From positions 48,667 through 112,666 of the forward strand of contig NZ_JABBPG010000012.1 in NCBI RefSeq assembly GCF_013140855.1: a stretch of DNA of 64,000 nucleotides. Reading direction: 5' to 3'. The notes beneath the pieces were generated by a model. It had not been told where the DNA came from and made no database searches. It was given only the letters and a program-made list of their open reading frames with translations. Both the position numbers and the translations under genes were made by a program. This stretch comes from Pseudoalteromonas caenipelagi. GTDB taxonomy: Bacteria; Pseudomonadota; Gammaproteobacteria; Enterobacterales; Alteromonadaceae. Of this stretch, positions 18,525 through 26,723 are shown piece by piece. How positions within the stretch are numbered: position 1 is the stretch's first letter; the number at the start of each line of letters is the position of its first letter.

Positions 18525-20534
18525 TCATAACCCTAGCAATTGCTGCTGTAACTCATGAATTTGGTCGCGTACTTTTGCCGCTTGCTCAAACTCGAGCTCA
18601 CGAGCATGTTGCATCATCTTCGCTTCAAGTTCACTAATTTGCGCAGCGAGTTGTTTAGGATCAGAATTAGCTTTTGCCTCTTTTGGCTTTCTGTGCAGCT
18701 TAGCTTTGGCGATATCTGCCTGTGACACTTCCTCACCGGTATCCATAACATCGGTGATCTTCTTATTTAAGGCTTGCGGTTCAATACCATGCTTTACGTT
18801 ATAAGCATGTTGAATTGCTCGGCGGCGCTCAGTTTCATCGATTGCCTTACGCATCGACTTCGTTATCACATCACCATATAAAATGGCTTTACCATTTAAG
18901 TGACGTGCGGCACGACCAATGGTCTGAATAAGCGAGCGCGCTGAGCGCAAAAAGCCTTCTTTGTCGGCATCTAAAATTGCGACGAGCGATACTTCAGGCA
19001 TATCCAAGCCTTCACGCAGTAAGTTAATGCCCACTAGCACATCAAATACTCCCTTGCGTAAGTCTCGAATAATTTCCATGCGTTCAACCGTATCAATATC
19101 TGAGTGTAAATAACGCACTTTTACATCATGATCATTCAAATAGTCGGTTAAATCTTCGGCCATGCGCTTGGTTAAGGTCGTAACCAATACCCGCTCTTTT
19201 TTCTCAACGCGTAAATAAATCTCTGATAGCAAATCATCTACTTGAGTAGCGACAGGACGTACTTCTAATATCGGGTCTAACAACCCAGTTGGACGGATCA
19301 CCTGCTCTGCAACATCACCGTTTGATTTTTCAAGCTCAAAATCACCAGGTGTTGCCGATACATAAATCGTTTGCGGCGCGATGGCTTCAAACTCATCAAA
19401 CTTTAATGGTCTATTATCCATGGCCGAGGGTAATCTAAAACCATACTCAACTAAGTTTTCTTTACGACTTCTATCACCTTTATACATAGCCCCTATTTGC
19501 GACACAGTGACATGAGACTCGTCAATGATCATTAAGGCTTCATCTGGCAAGTAGTCCAGCAAGGTGGGTGGTGGCTCGCCCGGTGCCCTGCCAGATAAGT
19601 AGCGACTGTAGTTTTCAATACCAGAGCAATAACCAAGCTCAGTCATCATTTCAATATCATACTGGGTACGTTGTGCGACCCGTTGTTCTTCAACTAACTT
19701 GTTGTTTTCAAGTAGCTGTGCCCTACGCGCTTTTAGCTCAACCTTGATTTTATCAATGGCATCAAGGATCTTCTCTCGTGGCGTTACATAGTGGGTTTTT
19801 GGATAGATAGTGGCTCGTATCAGATGCTTTTCCACAGCCCCAGTGAGTGGATCAAACATACTGATGCGCTCTATTTCATCATCAAACATTTCCACTCGAA
19901 TAGCATAGGAGTCAGATTCAGCAGGAAAGATATCTATCACTTCTCCGCGTACGCGATATGTACCTCGGCTAAAGTCCATATCGTTACGGGTATATTGCAA
20001 TTCAGCCAAACGACGCAGCATATCTCGTTGGTTGACGGTATCCCCAACCTTGAGCAATAGCATCATCTTCATGTAAGAGTCTGGATCGCCAAGACCATAA
20101 ATAGCGGATACCGACGCAACGATGATGGTATCACGCCGTTCAAGTAATGCTTTGGTTGCCGACAAACGCATTTGCTCAATATGCTCATTAATTGAGGCGT
20201 CTTTTTCGATAAACGTATCACTGGCAACCACATAGGCTTCGGGCTGGTAGTAATCATAATAAGAAACAAAGTATTCAACCGCATTGTCTGGAAAAAACTC
20301 TTTCATCTCTCCGTACAATTGCGCAGCCAGCGTTTTATTGTGTGCCATGATAATCGTTGGGCGATTCAGGTTACTAATGATATTGGCCATAGTAAAAGTT
20401 TTACCCGTACCCGTCGCGCCTAAAAGGGTTTGATGTGCAAGGCCCGCCTCCAAACCATCACACAGCTGCGCAATTGCTGTGGGCTGATCACCACTTGGTG
20501 AAAAATGTGATACCAGCTTAAATTCATCGCTCAT
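18525..20534 (-). CDS. uvrB: Excinuclease ABC subunit B
   Basis: DNA damage-verification helicase of nucleotide excision repair, 669 residues from the ATG at 20534. Walker A is GATGTGKTFTMA near residue 40; the beta-hairpin that probes damaged DNA contains YYDYYQPEAYV; the DEAD-like box is DESHVT; helicase motif VI is QTIGRAARH; and the C-terminal UVR motif for UvrA/UvrC contact is ARELEFEQAAKVRDQI. The preceding TTG codon at 20537 is in frame but the ATG is the natural start. The stop of the upstream MATE gene and this ATG overlap by one base (TGATG), so uvrB is translationally coupled to an exporter gene. A LexA box would be expected near a damage-inducible uvrB; none is visible immediately upstream because the MATE gene occupies that space. 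Confidence 0.97.
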   Translation of the reverse strand: MSDEFKLVSHFSPSGDQPTAIAQLCDGLEAGLAHQTLLGATGTGKTFTMANIISNLNRPTIIMAHNKTLAAQLYGEMKEFFPDNAVEYFVSYYDYYQPEAYVVASDTFIEKDASINEHIEQMRLSATKALLERRDTIIVASVSAIYGLGDPDSYMKMMLLLKVGDTVNQRDMLRRLAELQYTRNDMDFSRGTYRVRGEVIDIFPAESDSYAIRVEMFDDEIERISMFDPLTGAVEKHLIRATIYPKTHYVTPREKILDAIDKIKVELKARRAQLLENNKLVEEQRVAQRTQYDIEMMTELGYCSGIENYSRYLSGRAPGEPPPTLLDYLPDEALMIIDESHVTVSQIGAMYKGDRSRKENLVEYGFRLPSAMDNRPLKFDEFEAIAPQTIYVSATPGDFELEKSNGDVAEQVIRPTGLLDPILEVRPVATQVDDLLSEIYLRVEKKERVLVTTLTKRMAEDLTDYLNDHDVKVRYLHSDIDTVERMEIIRDLRKGVFDVLVGINLLREGLDMPEVSLVAILDADKEGFLRSARSLIQTIGRAARHLNGKAILYGDVITKSMRKAIDETERRRAIQHAYNVKHGIEPQALNKKITDVMDTGEEVSQADIAKAKLHRKPKEAKANSDPKQLAAQISELEAKMMQHARELEFEQAAKVRDQIHELQQQLLGL

Positions 20535-21910
20535 CAAGCATACTCCCTATCTGATGCATCGTGCATTCTCGCCAAACTATGGTTAAACCAATTATAAGCC
20601 ACCAATGCTGTCATTAAATTACCTATTGCTGCGCCAATGAATAAACCGGGAAGATCGCCTAATAATGAGCCAATATAAGCAAAAGGCACATAAAATATAA
20701 ACAACCTTACCACGCTCAGTGCCAATGCATTCATTGGTTTGTGCAAGGCATTAAATGACGAGTTCGATAAAATAATAACCCCCTGGAACCCGTAGCTTAA
20801 CGGCATGATATAAATAAATAGCTCTATCACCGTGACTACCTCAGCTTCATTACCAAATGTGCGACTTATCACACCTGAAAACAGCAATAAAACGAGGTAT
20901 ATAATAAACTGCCAAACCATTACAAATTTTAATGTTTGTTTATAAGCTTGTTGGACTCTATCGTACTTACCTGCACCAAAATTTTGGCTGACAAAGGGAG
21001 GTAAAGTCATCGACAAAGCTAACACAACTAAGCTTGCTATCGATTCAATACGACTTCCGACACCAAATGCGGCAACGGCCTCAGGACCATAGCTTGCGAC
21101 GATAGCAGTCATCACCGCCATCGCCATCGGAGTCAGCATATTTGCACCTGCAGCGGGAAAACCTATTTTAAGGATTTTACGGCTTGCGCTAATCACTCCC
21201 TGCTGACCACCATGCAAACTAAGTAAACGTTTTTTTACTGCTAGCAAATATAAAATAATAGCCACAGCCACCGACCAAGCAATTACACTGGCAATTGCAG
21301 CTCCTTTTATACCCAGCCCGGATATTGGACCAAGGCCAAATATAAGTAATGGATCTAGCAATGCGTTAATTAGACCTGCAAACCCCATAATAAAGCTAGG
21401 TGTTTTGGTATCGCCACTGGCTCGCAACACGGAGTTTCCTATCATGGGGGTAATTAAGAAAACACTGCCTAAAAACCAAATCGAAATATAATCATATATG
21501 TAGGGCATTACTTCGTGGTTAGCACCAAGTAATTTGAAGATAGGTTCAATGAAAATAAAACCGACAACCGATAAAGAGAATACAAAGACTGCGGATATAA
21601 GTAATGCGATTGTGGCATCAAATTTAGCTTCATCTATTTTGTTGGCACCCAACGCCTTAGCAATAACGGCAGAAGTGCCAATACCTAATCCAATAGCAAG
21701 ACTAATAACGGTAAAAGTAACCGGAAAAGTAAAACTGACCGCAGCCAGTTGTTCAGTACCAAGCATACTAATAAAAAAAGTATCTACAATATTGAACATC
21801 ATCAAAGTGATCATGCCGAAAATCATAGGGATGGTCATTCGTTTCAAAGTAGCTGGGATATCTGCACTTAAGATATCATTGCCTTTATTTGGATTGTGCA
21901 CAGACGACAT
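20534..21910 (-). CDS. MATE-family multidrug efflux transporter
   Basis: Twelve-helix inner-membrane exporter of the MATE family, 458 residues, normally using sodium or proton gradients to expel cationic drugs. Both halves show the MatE pattern: PMIFGMITLMMFNIVDTFFI near residues 30-50 and a second repeat beginning near 245 (KIGFPAAGANMLTPMAMAVM). The N-half GLGIGTSAVIAKALGANK segment is typical. The ATG at 21910 is preceded by an AGGAGA site eleven bases upstream. The gene ends in a TGATG junction with uvrB, so the two are probably co-transcribed. Closest subfamily would be the NorM/DinF/MepA group; the precise substrate cannot be read from sequence. Confidence 0.9.
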   Translation of the reverse strand: MSSVHNPNKGNDILSADIPATLKRMTIPMIFGMITLMMFNIVDTFFISMLGTEQLAAVSFTFPVTFTVISLAIGLGIGTSAVIAKALGANKIDEAKFDATIALLISAVFVFSLSVVGFIFIEPIFKLLGANHEVMPYIYDYISIWFLGSVFLITPMIGNSVLRASGDTKTPSFIMGFAGLINALLDPLLIFGLGPISGLGIKGAAIASVIAWSVAVAIILYLLAVKKRLLSLHGGQQGVISASRKILKIGFPAAGANMLTPMAMAVMTAIVASYGPEAVAAFGVGSRIESIASLVVLALSMTLPPFVSQNFGAGKYDRVQQAYKQTLKFVMVWQFIIYLVLLLFSGVISRTFGNEAEVVTVIELFIYIMPLSYGFQGVIILSNSSFNALHKPMNALALSVVRLFIFYVPFAYIGSLLGDLPGLFIGAAIGNLMTALVAYNWFNHSLARMHDASDREYA

Positions 21911-22312
21911 ATGATGTGTGTTCTCCTATTATGAGCTTGGCATTTTAAATCATCAGCGACCTTAAACCCAGCCAATTCATCAGCGATTTTACCGCCCATC
22001 CAATTACACTCGATAAAACTTAGATTAATCTAGTTAGCTTTAAATAGACCGAGACATAGCTCAAAAAAGCACAAAAGGCTCTTAAATGACAAATTAGTTA
22101 CACATTTAACAACCAAGCGTATTTTTTTTGCACAACAAAAGCGCGTTTTGGTCATAAAAACTTCACTTGCATCAAAATTCGCGCCAATTATATGCAAGAT
22201 TGTTAGTGGTATGATTTTATTGATAAAAAATAATTTTAGAAAATATATTGAAATGCTCGCAGGGCTCTATTTTCATAGCTTTGACACACTTCTTAAATAT
22301 TAATAAACAATG

Positions 22313-22335
22313 TTATCCACAGATTCCGTGGATAA
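22313..22335. promoter_or_regulatory. Inverted pair of DnaA boxes
   Basis: TTATCCACA at 22313-22321 is a perfect consensus DnaA box. CGTGGATAA at 22327-22335 is the reverse complement of TTATCCACG, one base off consensus. The two face each other with five bases between. A relaxed match (TTTTGCACA) occurs at 22126-22134. This is 1.8 kb upstream of uvrB and 0.6 kb from the tRNA-Asn cluster. It could bind DnaA as a titration or reactivation site or regulate a promoter. Confidence 0.6.
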
Positions 22336-22883
22336 GTCGATAAACGTCAATAGAATAAGGCCCTAGAGAGAGATCATTTACAAGCTGTTGATTATGACAG
22401 TGTGATCGCGTGCACCAGATCAGCTCAAAAACGAGACAAATTAGACTTACTAACGCTATATCATTACGTTCCTAAAACTATTACGCTTATTCCAACAAAC
22501 AAAACAAAAATACAACCAATTGTATTTTTTAAGTTTTTTCCAAGTACACGGTTAATCTATGCATATTTTACTCAGAGACCGCGCACAAAAAGCGCTTGTT
22601 CAGCAAGAATGAGCAAAAATTTAACGCAGCGTGCGGAGATCTTTGTGCAACGATCTGACCACCGCAATTATGATCAAAAAGAAAAGTTTAGAAAACACGC
22701 GATTCGACTAATAATTAGCTCAAAAGACTAATAATCACACGTTTTAGTTAAAATCTAATCATCAAGGTATTTAAACGCACAACACCCACAGCAGCGATTA
22801 GAGTATTTTTGCAATAAATTTCGGCAAATCGAATAGAAAAGCAGCGAATAAGACAGTTTTTTAATTTTATGTCATTTTATTGG

Positions 22884-22912
22884 TTGACACCTTGCTATGG
22901 GGTCATTAATAT
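22884..22912 (+). promoter_or_regulatory. Promoter of the tRNA-Asn cluster
   Basis: A consensus TTGACA (22884-22889) is followed after 17 bases by TAATAT (22907-22912). The next bases (TTCGCCCC) are GC-rich, the discriminator type of stringently controlled stable-RNA promoters. The first tRNA begins at 22938. Confidence 0.7.
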
Positions 22913-22937
22913 TTCGCCCCGTTGAGAGACACACGCT

Positions 22938-23014
22938 TCCCCCTTAGCTCAGTTGGTTAGAGCGACGGACTGTTAATCCGCAGGTCCCCCGTTCGAGTCG
23001 GGGAGGGGGAGCCA
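22938..23014 (+). tRNA. tRNA-Asn (GTT), copy 1
   Basis: 77 bases including the encoded CCA. Acceptor arms TCCCCCT/AGGGGGA pair, the D arm is GCTC/GAGC, the anticodon loop CTGTTAA has GTT, and the T loop is TTCGAGT. First of four identical copies, behind the TTGACA promoter. Confidence 0.98.
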
Positions 23015-23036
23015 AGTTTCTTAATAAAAAAACGAT

Positions 23037-23113
23037 TCCCCCTTAGCTCAGTTGGTTAGAGCGACGGACTGTTAATCCGCAGGTCCCCCGTTCGAGTCGG
23101 GGAGGGGGAGCCA
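23037..23113 (+). tRNA. tRNA-Asn (GTT), copy 2
   Basis: Identical to copy 1 over 77 bases including CCA. It follows after a 22-base AT-rich spacer, so the cluster is one transcript processed into separate tRNAs. Confidence 0.98.
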
Positions 23114-23131
23114 AATCGTTTTTGCAATTGT

Positions 23132-23208
23132 TCCCCCTTAGCTCAGTTGGTTAGAGCGACGGACTGTTAATCCGCAGGTCCCCCGTTCGAGTCGGGGAGG
23201 GGGAGCCA
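23132..23208 (+). tRNA. tRNA-Asn (GTT), copy 3
   Basis: Identical to copies 1 and 2; separated from copy 2 by 18 bases. Confidence 0.98.
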
Positions 23209-23236
23209 AATTGCAGCTTCCTACTTTATATATTGT

Positions 23237-23313
23237 TCCCCCTTAGCTCAGTTGGTTAGAGCGACGGACTGTTAATCCGCAGGTCCCCCGTTCGAGTCGG
23301 GGAGGGGGAGCCA
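23237..23313 (+). tRNA. tRNA-Asn (GTT), copy 4
   Basis: Identical 77-base copy after a 28-base spacer; last of the cluster. I see no strong hairpin terminator between it and the next gene at 23438. Confidence 0.98.
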
Positions 23314-23437
23314 ATATGACATTTCGATAGACAATCCAACTCTTTTGAACTAACCTACAACTGCTTAAATACAAATAAAATAGCTTGATTTAAAGCGACT
23401 TTTCCCTCGTTGATAGATTAAAAATAATGGCTGAATA

Positions 23438-25381
23438 ATGGCTAGTTTTAAAAAGCTCGTACTATTACAATTTTTTTCTTGGTTGGTATTTTCCCTCCTT
23501 GGTGTGTTGTTTTTCGCATCCAGCTTTGATGCAGCTGTAAGTAAAGCTCAACAAAGTGCGCAATCTATGGTCACACAATACATCCAAGACAAAACCATGG
23601 CTGAAGTTACGCCACAACATATTCAAACCGCACTTGCAGATGGAAAGGTATTTTCTACTTTTATTGTGCGTGACTTTAATGGCGAAACTATTTTAAACAT
23701 CACCCAACCTACTGACTTGCCTTTTTTCAGTAGCATTATCGAATCTAGCATTAATGCTGTGCGCCCTCAGTTTGCAGTCAACAAAAGCAAAGATATAAAA
23801 ATAGAGTTTATAATAAATGCACAAAGCCAAGGTCAATTGTTACAGCAAGCCATGCTACTCACTTTTGCAGTCACTGCCCTACTCGCTTTTATTCCTATTT
23901 TTTACATGCGGACGATATACCGACGCTTGATCCGCAATGTCAGCACCACGGTCGCAGATGCCGTAGATGTGTACATAACACGCAATCAAAACTCAGCTAA
24001 TATCGACAATGAGTTTGATACCGAAGAAATGCAATCTCTTGGCGCTGATCTCACGCCCTCTTTTAAGCGTCTTGCACACTTTTTAAAGAGTAAAGAGCAC
24101 GATATCAAAAGCGCCGCACAAAGTATCAAGCAAGAAGCTTATAAAGATGTTATCACCGGGCTTGGTAACCGGAATATGTTTGTTGAGTACTACGAACATC
24201 ATGTTGAAGCTGCCACTAAAAAAACATTTGGTAGCTTAGCGATGATCCGTTGCAGTGAGCTACAAATCATCAACCAAACTCGCGGATACCAAAAAGGCGA
24301 TGAATATATAAAATCGGTGTCTGAAATCATTAAACACGTTAGTGGCACTTACACCGGCAGCCAAACGTTTCGTTTAAATAGCTCTGATTTTGCAGTTATC
24401 TTGCCCAACGTACCTTCTAAAGAAGCTGAACATTTTGGTGAAACTTTACAAGCGCGCTTTACCCAGTTCCAGCAAAACCAAGAGTTAAGCTCAGTAGCCA
24501 ATACAGGTATTGTGCCTTATGAAACAGGTAAGCCATTAGGTGAGTTGTTGTCAGTTGTGGATAATGCGATGAGCATGGCACAGAGTAAACAAGCTAATGC
24601 ATGGCATATCCAACGCGAATCTGACTTAGTTAATAATGTTGGCGCGGGCTTTGGTAACCAAAACTGGCGTAAAGTGATCAGTGAAGTAATAACGTCCAAA
24701 CGCGTTGCCTTAATGATGCAAAACATCATGCCTGTTGGCAAAAACACTAAGGCATATGCAGAAATTCAAGCACGGTTTAAAACCGAAGAAGGGCAAATGC
24801 TACCTACAGCGTCATTTTTGGCGATGGCTGAAAAGCTTGAGATGGCAATCGATATTGACCGTTTGATCATCGATACGTCTCTTGAATTAATTAAAACACG
24901 CAACTTCACCGAAAAATACTTTGGTATCAACGTGACAGCATCAAGTGCTCATAGCGACCAATTTGTTATCTGGCTAGAGCGCCGATTACTCAAAGACGCC
25001 AATATTGCCTCTAAACTAGTATTTGAGGTGAGTGAATTTGGTTTACAGCAAAACATCAAAGCGAGTAAACGCTTTATTGACATGGTGCATCGCGTTGGCG
25101 CGCGTATTACCGTAGAACGCTTTGGTGTAGGATTGACCTCATTTAAGTTTTTCAGAGACTTAAAGCCAGACTTTATCAAGATGGATGCAAGCTACACTCG
25201 CGGTTTAGAAGAAGACAAAAACAACCAATACTTTATGCGCTTGATGGTCGATCTGGCGCACCGAATTGGTGTCAATGTATTTGCTGAAGGTGTTGAAACA
25301 CAAGAAGAAAAGCATATTGTTGAAACACTCTGCCTAGATGGTGTTCAAGGCTACTATATCGAAAAGCCAAAAGAAATCTAA
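23438..25381 (+). CDS. csrD: CsrD/MshH-like membrane protein with degenerate GGDEF and EAL domains
   Basis: Membrane regulator of 647 residues, almost the size of E. coli CsrD (646), which directs CsrB/CsrC small RNAs to RNase E rather than making or degrading c-di-GMP. Membrane helices lie near residues 8-28 and 137-157 with a periplasmic loop between. The GGDEF domain (from YKDVITGLGNRNMF) has NSSDF where GGDEF should be, and the EAL domain has YAEIQAR in place of the EAL signature and ERFGVG instead of DDFGTG, so both enzymes should be inactive. Part of the EAL fold is still clear (FAEGVET). A strong terminator follows at 25398. The identity as CsrD is inferred from length, topology and HRSDF-like degeneration. 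A LapD-like c-di-GMP receptor is the alternative. Confidence 0.7.
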   Translation: MASFKKLVLLQFFSWLVFSLLGVLFFASSFDAAVSKAQQSAQSMVTQYIQDKTMAEVTPQHIQTALADGKVFSTFIVRDFNGETILNITQPTDLPFFSSIIESSINAVRPQFAVNKSKDIKIEFIINAQSQGQLLQQAMLLTFAVTALLAFIPIFYMRTIYRRLIRNVSTTVADAVDVYITRNQNSANIDNEFDTEEMQSLGADLTPSFKRLAHFLKSKEHDIKSAAQSIKQEAYKDVITGLGNRNMFVEYYEHHVEAATKKTFGSLAMIRCSELQIINQTRGYQKGDEYIKSVSEIIKHVSGTYTGSQTFRLNSSDFAVILPNVPSKEAEHFGETLQARFTQFQQNQELSSVANTGIVPYETGKPLGELLSVVDNAMSMAQSKQANAWHIQRESDLVNNVGAGFGNQNWRKVISEVITSKRVALMMQNIMPVGKNTKAYAEIQARFKTEEGQMLPTASFLAMAEKLEMAIDIDRLIIDTSLELIKTRNFTEKYFGINVTASSAHSDQFVIWLERRLLKDANIASKLVFEVSEFGLQQNIKASKRFIDMVHRVGARITVERFGVGLTSFKFFRDLKPDFIKMDASYTRGLEEDKNNQYFMRLMVDLAHRIGVNVFAEGVETQEEKHIVETLCLDGVQGYYIEKPKEI

Positions 25382-25397
25382 CTCGTTTCAATACGGA

Positions 25398-25433
25398 CAA
25401 ATAAGGCCATTTAAAATGGCCTTATTTGTTTTT
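25398..25433 (+). terminator. Rho-independent terminator after csrD-like gene
   Basis: CAAATAAGGCCAT and ATGGCCTTATTTG make a perfect 13-bp stem with a TTAAA loop, followed by TTTTTG. It lies 17 bases past the stop and separates the gene from the rnf operon. Confidence 0.88.
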
Positions 25434-25575
25434 GTACTTGGGTGTCAACAAAATATGGCACTATGCACAGTTAAGTAATTTATAATCGTCGATTTTTATT
25501 ATGATCTTCGTGAACAAAATTGTTAAAATCACCGCCATCTAAATCACACCTCAGTTTTTCGCTAAAGGGGCAGTA

Positions 25576-26157
25576 ATGACTGAATATATTATGTTGCTTA
25601 TCGGTACTGTGCTGGTAAACAACTTTGTGCTAGTGCAATTTTTAGGACTATGCCCATTTATGGGGGTGTCCGGTAAGTTAGACACGGCTGTTGGTATGTC
25701 GTTAGCCACCACGTTTGTGCTGACTTTAGCCTCTGTAACTAGCTATTTGGTCAACCAATACATATTACTCCCACTGGAACTCACCTTTTTAAGAACCATG
25801 AGTTTTATTCTAGTGATTGCGGTTGTGGTTCAATTTACTGAAATGGTAGTTCGTAAAACCAGTCCAACCCTTTATCGACTGCTAGGGATCTTCTTGCCAC
25901 TGATCACAACCAACTGTGCCGTATTAGGTGTTGCATTGCTCAATATTAAAAAAGATCACACTTTTATTGGCTCAGCGGTTTATGGTTTTGGCGCAGCAGT
26001 TGGATTTTCTTTGGTGCTGGTACTTTTTGCGGCGATGCGCGAGCGACTCGCAGCAGCCGATGTGCCCACCCCTTTTAAAGGCGCATCAATCGCTATGATC
26101 ACAGCTGGCTTGATGTCATTGGCCTTTATGGGCTTTTCAGGATTAGTGAAATTATAA
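25576..26157 (+). CDS. rnfA: Electron transport complex subunit RnfA
   Basis: Integral membrane subunit of the Rnf/Rsx complex, which moves electrons between NADH and ferredoxin coupled to ion translocation and, in E. coli, keeps SoxR reduced. 193 residues with six membrane helices; family blocks NNFVLVQFLGLCPFMGVSG near the N-terminus and LITTNCAVLGVALLN in the middle match RnfA. The conserved Cys residues in these two half-repeats are known to bind an iron-sulfur cluster in the membrane together with RnfE. A GGGGCAG site precedes the ATG. First gene of rnfABCDGE-nth; the stop lies two bases before rnfB. Confidence 0.97.
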   Translation: MTEYIMLLIGTVLVNNFVLVQFLGLCPFMGVSGKLDTAVGMSLATTFVLTLASVTSYLVNQYILLPLELTFLRTMSFILVIAVVVQFTEMVVRKTSPTLYRLLGIFLPLITTNCAVLGVALLNIKKDHTFIGSAVYGFGAAVGFSLVLVLFAAMRERLAAADVPTPFKGASIAMITAGLMSLAFMGFSGLVKL

Positions 26158-26159
26158 TC

Positions 26160-26714
26160 ATGACTTTGTTTTATGCCTTAATTGCGCTTGGCTCTTTGGC
26201 GCTTATATTCGGCCTCATTTTAGGCTATGCCGCGGTAAAATATCGTGTAGAAAGTAATCCGATTGTTGATCAAGTGGATGCGATTTTACCGCAAACCCAA
26301 TGTGGACAGTGCGGATACCCAGGCTGTCGCCCCTATGCAGAAGCCATTGCGAACGGTGATGAAATCAACAAGTGCCCGCCAGGTGGTGAAGCGACGGTTA
26401 AAAAGCTTGCCGATCTGATGGGCGTAGAAGCCAAACCATTAGCTGGCGGAGAAGAAGCTGAGCCAGTTAAAACTGTCGCTTACATTCGAGAAGATGAATG
26501 TATAGGCTGTACTAAATGTATTCAAGCCTGCCCTGTTGATGCCATTGTTGGTGCAACCAGACAAATGCATACCGTGATAGATGATGAATGTACAGGTTGT
26601 GACTTGTGTGTTGAGCCCTGCCCAGTCGACTGTATAGACATGTTACCTGTTGAGCAAACCAAGCAAACTTGGAAATGGCAACTCGACGCCATCGCCGTGA
26701 AGCAAATAGATTAA
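26160..26714 (+). CDS. rnfB: Electron transport complex subunit RnfB
   Basis: Iron-sulfur subunit of Rnf, 184 residues. One N-terminal membrane anchor (YALIALGSLALIFGLILGY) is followed by the Fe-S domain motif CGQCGYPGCRPYAEA and a cluster ligand Cys in CPPGG. Two 4Fe-4S ferredoxin motifs follow: CIGCTKCIQACPVDA and CTGCDLCVEPCPVDC. It receives electrons on the cytoplasmic side. It starts two bases after rnfA and ends ten bases before the GTG of rnfC. Length is close to the E. coli RsxB (192), with no extra domains. Confidence 0.97.
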   Translation: MTLFYALIALGSLALIFGLILGYAAVKYRVESNPIVDQVDAILPQTQCGQCGYPGCRPYAEAIANGDEINKCPPGGEATVKKLADLMGVEAKPLAGGEEAEPVKTVAYIREDECIGCTKCIQACPVDAIVGATRQMHTVIDDECTGCDLCVEPCPVDCIDMLPVEQTKQTWKWQLDAIAVKQID

Positions 26715-26723
26715 GAGGTTTAA

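Larger units (their letters stand above)
21911..22937. other. 1-kb non-coding region with DnaA boxes and GATC cluster
   Basis: No credible protein gene. The left part (to about 22140) is the upstream region of the MATE-uvrB operon. The middle contains paired DnaA boxes (22313-22335) and, from 22372 to 22675, six GATC sites. Two of the GATC pairs have identical 14-base spacing and a central GTGCA (22404-22421 and 22638-22655). The right end carries the tRNA-Asn promoter. The open frame at 22402-22731 has no ribosome site and looks accidental. Confidence 0.6.

Noticed and set aside
22313..22675. Full chromosomal origin (oriC)
   Set aside because: Only two good DnaA boxes, no adjacent dnaA, mnmG or mioC, and no AT-rich 13-mer series.
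22402..22731. Plus-strand open frame of 109 codons
   Set aside because: No ribosome site, unusual composition, and it overlaps the GATC cluster.
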